Shown one piece after another: positions 33,450 through 42,552 of a stretch of DNA of 64,000 nucleotides. Source of the stretch: Gemmatimonadales bacterium. Its GTDB lineage: Bacteria > Gemmatimonadota > Gemmatimonadetes > Gemmatimonadales > GWC2-71-9. Made by a program: the position numbers and the translations under genes. The notes beneath the pieces were generated by a model. The model saw only the letters and a program-made list of their open reading frames with translations, did no database searches and was not told the DNA's origin. The DNA lies in the NCBI GenBank assembly GCA_020633775.1, contig JACKDA010000001.1, positions 222,441 to 286,440 on the forward strand, read 5' to 3'. The first letter of the stretch is position 1, and each line of letters starts with the position of its first letter.

Positions 33450-35303
33450 GTGCGCCGGTGGCTGCTGACGATCGGCGCGGTGCTGCTCGCTCCGGGGGTG
33501 GCGATCGCCCAGGACCCGATCCCGGTGGTCGCCGACTCCCTCGCCGCCGATTCGACCGCTGCCGTGCGGGACTCCTCGACCACCGATCGCCTGCTGGCGG
33601 TCGAGGGCAACGCCCGCGTCCAGCTGCAGACGACCCCCCGACTCGGCTTCGGTGATCTCCAGCCTGCGGGCAGCCGGATCGTCCTGACGCGCGACTCGAT
33701 CGAGTGGGCTCCCGCGCGCACGGTCGCGGAGCTGCTTGCTGGCACGGCGCCGGTGTTCCTCTGGCGCGGTGGCTGGCTGGGCCGCCCCGAAATGCCGAAT
33801 CTCCTCGCGCGGGGCGCCGCGAGCGTGTCGTATCTCGTCGACGGCGTGCCCTACCTGCCGATCGGCCCCGACTCGACGGCGGTCGATCCCTCCCTCTGGT
33901 CACTCGAGCTGCTGGAGCGCGTCGAGATCGAGCGCGCGCCCGGTGCCCTGCGGGTGTTCCTCTACACGCGGCAGCACGATCGGCTCGCGCCGCGCACGCG
34001 GATCGCGATCTCGACCGGCGATCGCTCGCGGGCGCGCTACTTCGGATCGTACGAGCGGCGCTATGGCAGCGGGATCGGACTCAGCCTCGCCGGTGACTTC
34101 GCGAGCGTGAACGCCCCGACCGGTGGCAGCGGCGCCGCGGAGGTCACCAACGCGTGGCTGCAGCTCTCCTGGCGGGCCAGCGCGAAGCTCGGCGCCCAGC
34201 TCCAGTACCTGGTGCAGGCACCCGACCGGCAGCCGCTGCTCGATGACAGGGGGGGCGGGGTGGACACGCTCGACCCGGGCGTCGTCGGGACGCGCGGCGA
34301 CCTCCAGTTCCGGGTCTCGTGGCAGGATCGACCGGGGACTCTCGGGGCACGGGCCGACCTGCTCGCCACCCGGACGGCCTGGTCGAGTGACTCGCTCGAT
34401 GAGAGCGTCGGGACCTTCGGCACGGTACTGGGCTACCGCCGGCCGACCTGGTCCGCCGAGGCCCAGCTGCTTCACCACACCGAGTGGACCCCGTTCGATG
34501 GGCGCGTCGCCCTGGGCTGGACACCGGCGGCCGCGCTCACCGGCGCGCTCGAGGGGGTGTACCGCCGCCACGAGGGCGATCGCACGACCAGGCTGGCGAC
34601 CGCCCGGATCGGGCTCGACGTGGGTCGGCTCCCCGCCGTGCCGTTGCTCGGCCTCCGGCTGCCCGGCCGGCTCCGGCTCGGCGGCACGGTGCGGACCGGG
34701 GAGCTCGTCCAGGCGCCAACCGTGCAGGAGGCACCGGCGCAGTCGCTCACTGACTACGAGGTCCTCGCCGCGCTCGAAGGGCGGTTGCTCTCGGTGGAGG
34801 GGCGCTGGTCGAGTCTCGACGTCTGGCAGCCACTTCCGTTCCGGCAGTTCACCCGCGTGAGTGCCCTGGCGCGGCAGGATCGGACCGAGTGGCTCCAGGT
34901 CGGGGCGCGCCTCGCCCCGACCAACTGGTTCTCCCTCGCGACGAACTACCAGCATCCGCTCGGTGGCGCGACCCCCGACGGGGTCCCACCCCACCATGCC
35001 TGGACCACGGCCACCGTGAATTCCCGGTTCCTGCGGAACTTCCCGAGCGGCATCTTCCGCCTCAAGGTGCAGGCGATCCTGGAGACCTGGAGTCCCGGGG
35101 TCATCGGCCGGACCGCGGAGGGGGAGCCCATCACCCAGCCCGGCCTGACCTTCCTGCGCGGCAACATCCAGTTCAAGCTGGGGCCGTTCGTCGCCTTCTG
35201 GGACCGCGTCAACTTCCAGGCGGTGCGCAAGGGACAGGTCCCGGGCTATCCGATCCTGTCGCTGGGGTCGGTCTACGGGATCCGCTGGGAATTCCTCAAC
35301 TGA
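33450..35303 (+). CDS. Outer-membrane protein with TonB-plug-like N-terminus
   Basis: 617 residues from GTG 33450, giving a signal peptide VRRWLLTIGAVLLAPGVAIAQ. A plug-like region (about 100-175) contains SYLVDGVPYLP and LELLERVEIERAPGALRVFLYT, as in TonB-dependent receptors. The remaining 430 residues show alternating beta-strand patterns ending WEFLN, consistent with a barrel. It lacks an obvious TonB box and carboxypeptidase-like domain, and is short for a receptor. The substrate is unknown. It starts 7 bases after pepA, so it may share its promoter. Confidence 0.68.
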   Translation: MRRWLLTIGAVLLAPGVAIAQDPIPVVADSLAADSTAAVRDSSTTDRLLAVEGNARVQLQTTPRLGFGDLQPAGSRIVLTRDSIEWAPARTVAELLAGTAPVFLWRGGWLGRPEMPNLLARGAASVSYLVDGVPYLPIGPDSTAVDPSLWSLELLERVEIERAPGALRVFLYTRQHDRLAPRTRIAISTGDRSRARYFGSYERRYGSGIGLSLAGDFASVNAPTGGSGAAEVTNAWLQLSWRASAKLGAQLQYLVQAPDRQPLLDDRGGGVDTLDPGVVGTRGDLQFRVSWQDRPGTLGARADLLATRTAWSSDSLDESVGTFGTVLGYRRPTWSAEAQLLHHTEWTPFDGRVALGWTPAAALTGALEGVYRRHEGDRTTRLATARIGLDVGRLPAVPLLGLRLPGRLRLGGTVRTGELVQAPTVQEAPAQSLTDYEVLAALEGRLLSVEGRWSSLDVWQPLPFRQFTRVSALARQDRTEWLQVGARLAPTNWFSLATNYQHPLGGATPDGVPPHHAWTTATVNSRFLRNFPSGIFRLKVQAILETWSPGVIGRTAEGEPITQPGLTFLRGNIQFKLGPFVAFWDRVNFQAVRKGQVPGYPILSLGSVYGIRWEFLN

Positions 35304-35348
35304 CCGGCGGTCCGGGGGGTGAGGTGCCCCCCACCGGGGGGACGGCGC

Positions 35349-35354
35349 TATCTT
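35349..35354 (+). promoter_or_regulatory. Possible -10 element of the yicC-gmk-rpoZ unit
   Basis: TATCTT at 35349-35354, 31 bases before the GTG start; the -35 region is G/C tracts. A G6/C6 hairpin (35314-35332) just upstream may end the previous unit. Confidence 0.38.
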
Positions 35355-35385
35355 TCCGAGCTACCCCCGAACGGGAGGGTTGCCG

Positions 35386-36258
35386 GTGGGACTGAGCATG
35401 ACGGGATTCGGCACGGCGGAGGGTGCGGTGGGCACCCGTCGGCTCCGGGTCGAGATCCGGACCGTCAATCACCGGTTCTTCAACCTTGCCCCGCGGTTGC
35501 CGGGGGACCTGACCGCCCACGAAGCGGCGCTGCGCGACCTGCTGCGTCGGAGCTTCGACCGTGGCCATGTGGCGGTCACGTTGACGTACGTGGACGACGA
35601 CCGCGCGCGCCTCGGGATCGATCCCGACCGTGCCGCGGAGGTGAAGGCCGACCTCGAGGCGTTGCGGAATCGGCTCGGGATGGGCGGCGAGGTGACGCTG
35701 GAGCTGCTGCTCCGCTTCCCGAACCTGCTCGACGCCGGGCGCGACCGGCAGGCCGAGTCGGTCGGGTGGGACGAGGTGGCGCCGATCGTCGAGGCCGCCG
35801 CGGCGGAGTGCGTGGTCGCCCGTGCCCGGGAGGGCGCCGTGTTGTGCGAGGAGATCGCGGCACGCCTGGCGGCGGTCGGTGCGGCTGCGACGGTGGTCGA
35901 GGGGCTGCTGCCCGGCCGATTGGAGCGTGAGCTCGGCCGGCTCCGGGCGGCGGTCGCGGCGATCGCCGGCGACGTGGCCGTGTCGGAGGATCGCCTCGCG
36001 CAGGAGGTGGCGGTGCTGGCCGACCGGGCCGACATCACGGAGGAGCTGGTGCGGCTTCGCGCCCATGTCGCGGCGGCCGAGGCCGCCCTGCGCGATGGGC
36101 AGCCGGTCGGCAAGCGGCTCGGCTTCCTCGCCCAGGAGCTCGGTCGCGAGGTGAACACGATCGGGAGCAAGGCGAACGACGCCGAGATCGCGCACCTCGT
36201 GGTCGCGATGAAGGGCGAGCTGGAGAAGGTGCGCGAGCAGCTGGAGAACCTGGAGTGA
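35386..36258 (+). CDS. YicC/YloC family endoribonuclease
   Basis: 290 residues from GTG 35386, with GGGAGGG 6 bases upstream and a start MGLSMTGFG matching the family; TTG 35380 is possible. The conserved RTVNHRFFNLAPRLP and the C-terminal KRLGFLAQELGREVNTIGSKANDAEIAHLVV are diagnostic. YicC proteins are RNA endonucleases linked to small-RNA turnover. The stop overlaps gmk by 4 bases, the usual neighbour. Confidence 0.93.
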   Translation: MGLSMTGFGTAEGAVGTRRLRVEIRTVNHRFFNLAPRLPGDLTAHEAALRDLLRRSFDRGHVAVTLTYVDDDRARLGIDPDRAAEVKADLEALRNRLGMGGEVTLELLLRFPNLLDAGRDRQAESVGWDEVAPIVEAAAAECVVARAREGAVLCEEIAARLAAVGAAATVVEGLLPGRLERELGRLRAAVAAIAGDVAVSEDRLAQEVAVLADRADITEELVRLRAHVAAAEAALRDGQPVGKRLGFLAQELGREVNTIGSKANDAEIAHLVVAMKGELEKVREQLENLE

Positions 36259-36902
36259 CGCCGCTCGTCGTCGTGCTGTCGTCGCCCTCGGGCGCCGGGA
36301 AGTCGACGATCGCGCGGCGACTGCTGGCCGAGCGTGCCGACCTGGGGTTCTCGGTGAGCGCGACGACCAGGGCGCCGCGGCCGGGTGAGGCCGACGGGGT
36401 GGCATACCAGTTCCTGTCGCGGGAGGACTTCGCGCGGCGGGTCGCCGCGGGCGAGTTCCTCGAGCACGCGGAGTACAACGGCGAGTGGTACGGGACGCTG
36501 GAGTCGGAGGTGCGCCGGGTCACCCGCGCGGGGCAGCACGTGCTGCTCGAGATCGAGGTGGTCGGAGCGCGCCTGGTCCGGGAACGGTTCGTCGACCCGG
36601 TGATGATCTTCGTGGTTCCGCCGAGTGGCCACCTGCTGGCCGAACGGTTGCGCGGGCGGGGGACGGAGACCGATGCGGTGATGGCGGGACGCCTGGCGCG
36701 GGCCCGCGAGGAACTCGCCGCGGCGGTGGAGTACGACTACGTGGTCGTGAACGACGACCTGGAGGAGGCGGTGCGCGCCGTGCACGCCATCCTCGACGCG
36801 GAGGGACGGCGCACGGATCGGCACCGCGACGTGCAGGTGCTGCTTGATCGCTTGCGGACGGAAGTCTCGGCGGAACTCGACCGCCTCGCCCCCGTCCGCT
36901 GA
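36255..36902 (+). CDS. gmk: Guanylate kinase
   Basis: 215 residues. P-loop SSPSGAGKST at 9-18, FSVSATTRAPRPGEADGVAYQFLS for GMP binding, and EHAEYNGEWYGT are all present. It phosphorylates GMP to GDP. GTG start overlapping yicC, and rpoZ follows after 18 bases, a very common order. Confidence 0.97.
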   Translation: MTPLVVVLSSPSGAGKSTIARRLLAERADLGFSVSATTRAPRPGEADGVAYQFLSREDFARRVAAGEFLEHAEYNGEWYGTLESEVRRVTRAGQHVLLEIEVVGARLVRERFVDPVMIFVVPPSGHLLAERLRGRGTETDAVMAGRLARAREELAAAVEYDYVVVNDDLEEAVRAVHAILDAEGRRTDRHRDVQVLLDRLRTEVSAELDRLAPVR

Positions 36903-36920
36903 CCCGCAGGAGGCAAGCGC

Positions 36921-37148
36921 ATGGAAGTGTTCACCCCGCAGGAAGTGGCCCGGCACACCGGGTCGAAGTATCGCGGCATCCTGGTGGCGGCCCGGTTCGC
37001 CCGCTACCTCAACGAGTTCCCGCGCGAGACCACGGCGAACTTCGCGCGGATCGAGGGCGTGAAGAAGCTGACGACGCTGTCGCTCAAGAAGCTCACCAGC
37101 GGCGAACTCACCTTCCGCGAGCTGCGCCGGCGCCGCACCGAGGCCTGA
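36921..37148 (+). CDS. rpoZ: RNA polymerase omega subunit
   Basis: 75 residues. SKYRGILVAARFARYLNEFP and KLTTLSLKKLTSGELTF fit the omega fold, a small subunit that helps assemble beta prime. It has a good AGGAGG ribosome-binding site 8 bases before ATG 36921. It is one base away from coaBC. Confidence 0.88.
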   Translation: MEVFTPQEVARHTGSKYRGILVAARFARYLNEFPRETTANFARIEGVKKLTTLSLKKLTSGELTFRELRRRRTEA

Positions 37149-37149
37149 G

Positions 37150-38343
37150 ATGTGGCAGGGCCGCCGTGTCGTCCTCGGGGTGACCGGGGGGATCGCGGCC
37201 TACAAGAGCGTCCACCTCGCCCGTGCACTCAGCGTGCGCGGCGCGACGGTGGACGTGGTGCTCTCGCACGGGGCGACGCGGTTCATCGGGGTCGCCACCT
37301 TCGAGGCGGTCACGCGACGGCGGGTGGTGACGTCGCTCTGGGAGCCGGGCACGGCCCTCGAGCATGTCACCCTCGGTGAGCAGGCCGACCTGATCATCGT
37401 GGCCCCCGCCACCGCGCACCTGCTCGCCCGCGCCGCGCAGGGGATGGCCGACGACCTGCTGAGCGCGACGCTCCTCGCCGCCCGCGCCCCCGTCCTGGTC
37501 GCCCCCGCGATGAACGACGAGATGTTCGCCCAGTCGGCCACGGCCGCGAACCTCGCCCACCTGCGCGAGCGCGGCTGGCACGTGGTCGGTCCGGTCGTCG
37601 GACCGCTGGCGGAGGGTCCCGCCGACCGCCCGGGCCGCATGTCCGAGCCGGAGGCGATCCTCGCCCACGCCGAGCGGGTGCTCTACGGCGAGGGTCCGCT
37701 GCAGCACGCGAAGGTGCTGGTGACGGCAGGCCCGACGCGCGAGGCAATCGACCCGGTCCGCGTGGTCACCAATCGGAGCAGCGGTCGGATGGGGCATGCG
37801 CTCGCCGAGGCGGCCTGGCGCCGCGGCGCCGAGGTCACGCTGGTGACCGGCCCGACGGGAGAGCCGCCCCCGCACGGCGTGACGGTGCTGCGGGTCGAGA
37901 CGACGTCCGAGATGGCGGCCGCGGTGCGCCGGCACCTGCCTTCCAGCGACGTCCTCATCATGGCCGCCGCCCCGGCCGACTACCGACCGGTCACCTCGCG
38001 CGACACGAAGCTGCCGCGCTCGGAGGGCGGCTTCACCCTCGCCTTCGAGGCGACGGACGACATCCTCCTCGGCACGCTGGCCGAGCGACACCCGCGGCTG
38101 ACGACGGTCGGGTTCGCGCTCGAGACGGGCGATGCGGTCGCGAAGGGGCGGGCCAAGTTGCGCCGGAAGCAGCTCGACATGATCGTGGTGAACGACGCAC
38201 TCGAACCCGGGGCAGGGTTCGAGGTGCCCACCAATGCCGTGACGATCCTCGACGTGCACGGCGTGGAGACGCGCGTCTCGCTGCGCGACAAGGCGCTGGT
38301 GGCGGAGGCGATCCTCGACGCCATCGAGGCGTACCGTGGCTGA
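37150..38343 (+). CDS. coaBC: Bifunctional phosphopantothenoylcysteine synthetase/decarboxylase
   Basis: 397 residues. The N-terminal flavoprotein CoaC half has GGIAAYKSVHLARAL and PAMNDEMF. The C-terminal CoaB half has TRE at the start of the nucleotide domain, NRSSGRMGHALAEAA, AAPADYRP and KLRRKQLDMIVVNDA. It makes 4'-phosphopantetheine in coenzyme A synthesis. It overlaps the next gene by 8 bases. Confidence 0.96.
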   Translation: MWQGRRVVLGVTGGIAAYKSVHLARALSVRGATVDVVLSHGATRFIGVATFEAVTRRRVVTSLWEPGTALEHVTLGEQADLIIVAPATAHLLARAAQGMADDLLSATLLAARAPVLVAPAMNDEMFAQSATAANLAHLRERGWHVVGPVVGPLAEGPADRPGRMSEPEAILAHAERVLYGEGPLQHAKVLVTAGPTREAIDPVRVVTNRSSGRMGHALAEAAWRRGAEVTLVTGPTGEPPPHGVTVLRVETTSEMAAAVRRHLPSSDVLIMAAAPADYRPVTSRDTKLPRSEGGFTLAFEATDDILLGTLAERHPRLTTVGFALETGDAVAKGRAKLRRKQLDMIVVNDALEPGAGFEVPTNAVTILDVHGVETRVSLRDKALVAEAILDAIEAYRG

Positions 38344-39166
38344 CGCACGTCGGGCCTGGCTCGCGCTCCAGCGCGACCTCGGCGGTGACGAGGTGATCTT
38401 CGATCGACCCTTCGTGCCGACGCTGGATGATGCGCCGGCGCCACCGACCACTGCCCCGGCTGTCGAGCCCACGGCTGGTCCGACCCCGACGAGGGAGTGG
38501 CGCGTGAAGAGCTATCCCGCAGGGCAGGAACCGGAGTGGCTGGCGGGTGCCCCGCCGATCCCGGGCCCCGGGCTCGAGGTGACCACGCCGCCGGTGATGG
38601 CCGGCGGCGCCTGGCCGTCGCTGGAGGCGATCGCCGCCGAGGTGGCGGGATGCCGAAAGTGTCCGCTGTGCGAGGGCCGCACGAATGCGGTCCCGGGGGA
38701 AGGGAACCCGCGGGCGGCCCTGATGGTGGTCGGGGAGGGACCGGGGGAACAGGAGGACCTGTCCGGGCGGCCGTTCGTGGGCCGGGCCGGCGAGTTGCTC
38801 GACAAGATCCTCGCGGCGATCGACCTGCCGCGACCCGAGGTGTACATCGCCAACGTCGTGAAGTGCCGTCCGCCCAGGAACCGGGCACCGCTCCCCGACG
38901 AGCGCGCGGCGTGCATGCCGTATCTTCATCGGCAGATCGCGCTGGTCCGCCCGCGCGTCCTGCTGGCGCTCGGGGCGACCGCGGCCGAGGCGTTGCTGGG
39001 CGTGCGGCAGACGCTCGGGTCGCTGCGGCTGAAGGTGCACACGCTCGACGCGATCCCGCTGGTGGTGACCTACCACCCGGCGGCACTGCTCAGGAACCCG
39101 AACTGGAAACGGCCGGCGTGGGATGATGTCCGAATCGCCAGACAACTCGTCGACGCCGAGTCCTGA
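38336..39166 (+). CDS. Uracil-DNA glycosylase, family 4 (iron-sulfur)
   Basis: 276 residues. After a variable Pro-rich N-terminal extension of about 95 residues, the catalytic domain starts with GCRKCPLC, and NVVKCRPPRNRAPLPDERAAC supplies the other two 4Fe-4S cysteines. GEGPGEQEDLSGRPFVGRAGELLD is motif A, and YHPAALLRNP is motif B. It removes uracil from DNA, which matters in a GC-rich genome with frequent cytosine deamination. The end overlaps dnaB by 44 bases. Confidence 0.94.
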   Translation: MADARRAWLALQRDLGGDEVIFDRPFVPTLDDAPAPPTTAPAVEPTAGPTPTREWRVKSYPAGQEPEWLAGAPPIPGPGLEVTTPPVMAGGAWPSLEAIAAEVAGCRKCPLCEGRTNAVPGEGNPRAALMVVGEGPGEQEDLSGRPFVGRAGELLDKILAAIDLPRPEVYIANVVKCRPPRNRAPLPDERAACMPYLHRQIALVRPRVLLALGATAAEALLGVRQTLGSLRLKVHTLDAIPLVVTYHPAALLRNPNWKRPAWDDVRIARQLVDAES

Positions 39167-40520
39167 CCCCTTCCAGGGACGGGCCGTGCCGTGGAGCGCC
39201 GAGGCGGAACAGGCGGTCCTCGGCGCGATGCTGCTCGACCCGGATGCGGCGCTGCGCGCGGCCGAGCTGGTCGACGACGGCATGTTCTACCGCGAGTCGC
39301 ACCGTCGGCTCTGGCGCGCGCTGCGCGCGCTGGTCGAGCAGCGGATGGTGGTGGACTACGTCACGGTGCGCGAGGAGCTGGTGCGGCGTGGCGACCTCGA
39401 GGCGGCGGGCGGGGTCGAGTATCTCGACGAGCTGGTCAACGCGGTGCCCACCGCGGCCAACCTGGAGTACCACGCCCGGATCCTGCGGGACAAGGCGATC
39501 CAGCGCCGCCTGATCGAGGCCGCGACCCAGATCATCACCGAGACCTACGCGCAGGCGCGACCGGCCCATGAGCTCCTCGACTCGGCCGAGGCGCGGATCT
39601 TCAAGATCGCCGAGACGCGGCGCGACGACGGGTTCACGCGCATCAAGGAGATGCTGTGGCCGACGATGGAGCGGATCGAGACGCTCCAGGGTCGCGACAG
39701 CGCGCTCACCGGGGTGCCGAGCGGGTTCGCGGACCTCGACGAACTGACGTCGGGATTCCAGCCGTCGGAACTCGTCATCATCGCGGCGCGGCCGTCGATG
39801 GGGAAGACCGCCTTCTGCCTCAACCTCGCGACCCACGCCGCGATCGAGGGACACGGCGTCGCGATCTTCTCGCTGGAGATGTCGAAGGACTCGCTGGTCC
39901 AGCGCATGCTCTGCGCCGAGGCCCGCGTCGATTCGCAGGCGGTGCGCCGGGGGACGCTGCGCGACACCGACTTCACCCGCCTGGCCCGTGCCGCGGGGAT
40001 CCTCCAGAACTCCCCGGTCTGGATCGACGACACTCCCGCGCTCACGCTGCTCGAGATGCGCTCCAAGGCGCGGCGCCTCCGGGCGGAGAACGACATCAAG
40101 CTCGTGGTGGTGGACTACCTCCAGCTGATGCGCAGCCCGGAATACGCCGACAACCGGGTGCAGGAGATCTCCGACATCTCGCGCTCGCTCAAGGGGCTGG
40201 CGCGCGAGCTCGAGGTCCCGGTGATCGCACTCTCGCAGCTCTCGCGCGCGAGCGAACAGCGCGGCGGCGAGCGGCTGCCGCTCCTCTCCGACCTGCGCGA
40301 CTCGGGGGCGATCGAGCAGGACGCCGACCTCGTGATGTTCATCCACCGGCCCGAGATGTACAAGGACCTGCGCGACAAGGCCGAGCAGGCCGGCGAGTCG
40401 CTCGAGGGACGGGCCGACGTGATCCTCGCGAAGCACCGCAACGGTCCGACCGGCCATGTCGACCTGTTCTTCCACAAGCAGTTCACCCGGTTCGACAACC
40501 GGACCGAGCGGGAGGGCTGA
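39123..40520 (+). CDS. dnaB: Replicative DNA helicase DnaB
   Basis: 465 residues. N-terminal domain VPWSAEAEQAVLGAMLLD and the RecA-like C-domain with Walker A RPSMGKT at 223-229, FSLEMS, VVVDYLQLM, QLSRASEQR and the arginine-finger KHRNGPTG. It unwinds DNA at replication forks. Two adjacent ATGs (39123, 39126) are possible starts; both lie inside the end of the glycosylase gene. No intein is present. Confidence 0.97.
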   Translation: MMSESPDNSSTPSPDPFQGRAVPWSAEAEQAVLGAMLLDPDAALRAAELVDDGMFYRESHRRLWRALRALVEQRMVVDYVTVREELVRRGDLEAAGGVEYLDELVNAVPTAANLEYHARILRDKAIQRRLIEAATQIITETYAQARPAHELLDSAEARIFKIAETRRDDGFTRIKEMLWPTMERIETLQGRDSALTGVPSGFADLDELTSGFQPSELVIIAARPSMGKTAFCLNLATHAAIEGHGVAIFSLEMSKDSLVQRMLCAEARVDSQAVRRGTLRDTDFTRLARAAGILQNSPVWIDDTPALTLLEMRSKARRLRAENDIKLVVVDYLQLMRSPEYADNRVQEISDISRSLKGLARELEVPVIALSQLSRASEQRGGERLPLLSDLRDSGAIEQDADLVMFIHRPEMYKDLRDKAEQAGESLEGRADVILAKHRNGPTGHVDLFFHKQFTRFDNRTEREG

Positions 40521-41876
40521 ATGGCGCGGGCGCGCTCCACCTGGCGCTGCAGCGAGTGCGGGCACGAGACCCCGCGCTGGGCCGGGCGCTGCGAGGGCTG
40601 CCAGGCGTGGAACACGATCAGCGAGGAGCCGGTCGCGCCCGCTCGTCCCGGGCGGCGGGCCGGCGCCGCGCCACCGGCGATGCCGGTCCGTCGACTGCGC
40701 GAGGTCGAGGCGGGACGGCTGGTGCGCTGGGGGACCGGCTTGCCCGAGCTGGACTTCGTCCTCGGCGGCGGCCTCGTGCCGGGGTCGATGACGCTGATCG
40801 GCGGTGAACCGGGCATCGGGAAGTCGACGCTGTTGCTGCAGGCGGCTGCCGCGCTGGAGGCCTCGGGGCGCACCGTGCTCTACGCAAGCGGCGAGGAGTC
40901 GGCGGAGCAGCTGCGGATGCGGGCCGATCGCCTCGGCGGGGAGACCGGCGCCGTGCACGTCCTCGGCGAGACCCGCCTAGAGGCGGTGATCCATGCTGCC
41001 GCCAGCACCGGTGCATCGGTCCTGATCCTCGACTCGATCCAGACCGTCTACTCCGACGCGCTCGAGAGCGCCCCGGGCAACGTCGGCCAGGTGCGCGAGT
41101 GTGCCGGGCTCCTGATGCGCTTCGCCAAGGAGAGCGGCGTCGCGGTCGTGGTCGTCGGGCACGTGACGAAGGGTGGCGGCATCGCGGGTCCCAAGACCCT
41201 CGAGCACATCGTCGACACCGTGCTCTACTTCGAGGGCGAGACCACCCTCGACTACCGGTTGCTGCGCGCCACCAAGAATCGCTTCGGCTCGATCGACGAG
41301 CTCGGCGTCTTCGAGATGACCGGTCGGGGCCTCGTGGCCGTCCCGAATCCCTCCGCCCTCTTCCTCGCGGCACGCTCGGTCGCCAGTCCGGGGAGTGCGG
41401 TGACCGCGCTGATGGAAGGGAGCCGACCGGTGCTCGTCGAGGTGCAGGCGCTGGCCGCGCCGAGCGGGTACGGCACGCCGCAGCGCGTGGCCACCGGCCT
41501 CGATCCGAAGCGCCTGGCGGTGCTGCTGGCGATCCTCGAACGTCGGGCAGGGGTGCCATTCGGGACCGTCGACGTCTTCGTGCAGGTGACCTCGGGCGTT
41601 CGACTCACCGAACCCGCGGCCGACCTCGCCGTCGCGGCGGCCCTCATCAGCTCGATCCACAACCGCCCGACGCCCGCCGATGCGCTCTTCCTCGGCGAGC
41701 TCGGCCTCGGTGGCGAGGTGCGACCCCTCGGCACGGCGGAGCGTCGGCTGCTGGAGGCCGCGCGGATGGGTTTCCGCCAGGCGTTCGGGTCGGCCCGGGC
41801 AAAGGTGGAGGTGCCGGGCATCCGGCACCACGGCCTTGAGCACCTCGACGAACTGGTGCGCGCCCTTGCCGCGTGA
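40521..41876 (+). CDS. radA: DNA repair protein RadA (Sms)
   Basis: 451 residues. N-terminal zinc finger CSECGHETPRWAGRCEGC, RecA-like core with Walker A GEPGIGKST (K101), the RadA KNRFG motif (K252-G256), and a Lon-like C-terminal domain. RadA drives branch migration and processes recombination intermediates. It follows dnaB directly, and the next gene starts inside its end. Confidence 0.97.
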   Translation: MARARSTWRCSECGHETPRWAGRCEGCQAWNTISEEPVAPARPGRRAGAAPPAMPVRRLREVEAGRLVRWGTGLPELDFVLGGGLVPGSMTLIGGEPGIGKSTLLLQAAAALEASGRTVLYASGEESAEQLRMRADRLGGETGAVHVLGETRLEAVIHAAASTGASVLILDSIQTVYSDALESAPGNVGQVRECAGLLMRFAKESGVAVVVVGHVTKGGGIAGPKTLEHIVDTVLYFEGETTLDYRLLRATKNRFGSIDELGVFEMTGRGLVAVPNPSALFLAARSVASPGSAVTALMEGSRPVLVEVQALAAPSGYGTPQRVATGLDPKRLAVLLAILERRAGVPFGTVDVFVQVTSGVRLTEPAADLAVAAALISSIHNRPTPADALFLGELGLGGEVRPLGTAERRLLEAARMGFRQAFGSARAKVEVPGIRHHGLEHLDELVRALAA

Positions 41877-42552
41877 TGTCGGCGTCATCGTCGTGGCCGC
41901 CGGGCGGGGGAGTCGGCTGGGCGCCAGCGTGCCCAAGCAGTACCTCCCGGTCGCGGGCGTCCCGGTGCTCCTGCGGGCCATCCGCCCCTTCGTCGCGCAC
42001 CCGGACGTGCGGCAGGTCATCGCCGTGTTGCCCGCCGACGACGTGGCCGCGCCGCCGGACTGGCTGGCGGGGCTGACGGGCGAGGCCTTCTCGCTGGTCG
42101 CGGGTGGGGCGACGAGACAGGACTCCGTCGCGGCCGGCCTCGGCGCACTCGATCCGTCGTGCGCCATCGTGCTGGTGCACGACGGGGCGCGGCCGTTTCC
42201 CCCCCGGGAGGCGATCGACGGCGGGATCGCGGCGGCGCGCGACGGCCATGCCGCCGTGCCCGCGGTGCCGCTCGCGGACACGCTCAAGCGCGCCGACGAC
42301 TGCGGCACCGTCCTCGGGACCGTGCCGCGTGCGGGGTTGTGGCGAGCGCAGACGCCGCAGGCGTTCCCGCGTGCCCTGCTCGCGCGGGCGCACGCCGCGG
42401 CCCCGACGCACGCCGTCGAGATCACCGACGACGCGATGCTGGTCGAGCTCGTCGGTGGTCGGGTCGACCTGCTCCCGGGCAGCGCGCGCAACCTCAAGAT
42501 CACGCGTCCGGATGACCTGGAGTTTGCGGAATGGCTCGCGGGACGGCCATGA
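41866..42552 (+). CDS. ispD: 2-C-methyl-D-erythritol 4-phosphate cytidylyltransferase
   Basis: 228 residues. VGVIVVAAGRGSRLGASVPKQYLPV is the CTP-binding N-terminus, followed by GGATRQDSVAAGL and VHDGARPF, all IspD signatures. It makes CDP-methylerythritol in the MEP isoprenoid pathway. No ATG or GTG lies near the domain start, so TTG 41866 inside the end of radA is proposed. The stop overlaps the next start (ATGA). Confidence 0.92.
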   Translation: MPRDVGVIVVAAGRGSRLGASVPKQYLPVAGVPVLLRAIRPFVAHPDVRQVIAVLPADDVAAPPDWLAGLTGEAFSLVAGGATRQDSVAAGLGALDPSCAIVLVHDGARPFPPREAIDGGIAAARDGHAAVPAVPLADTLKRADDCGTVLGTVPRAGLWRAQTPQAFPRALLARAHAAAPTHAVEITDDAMLVELVGGRVDLLPGSARNLKITRPDDLEFAEWLAGRP

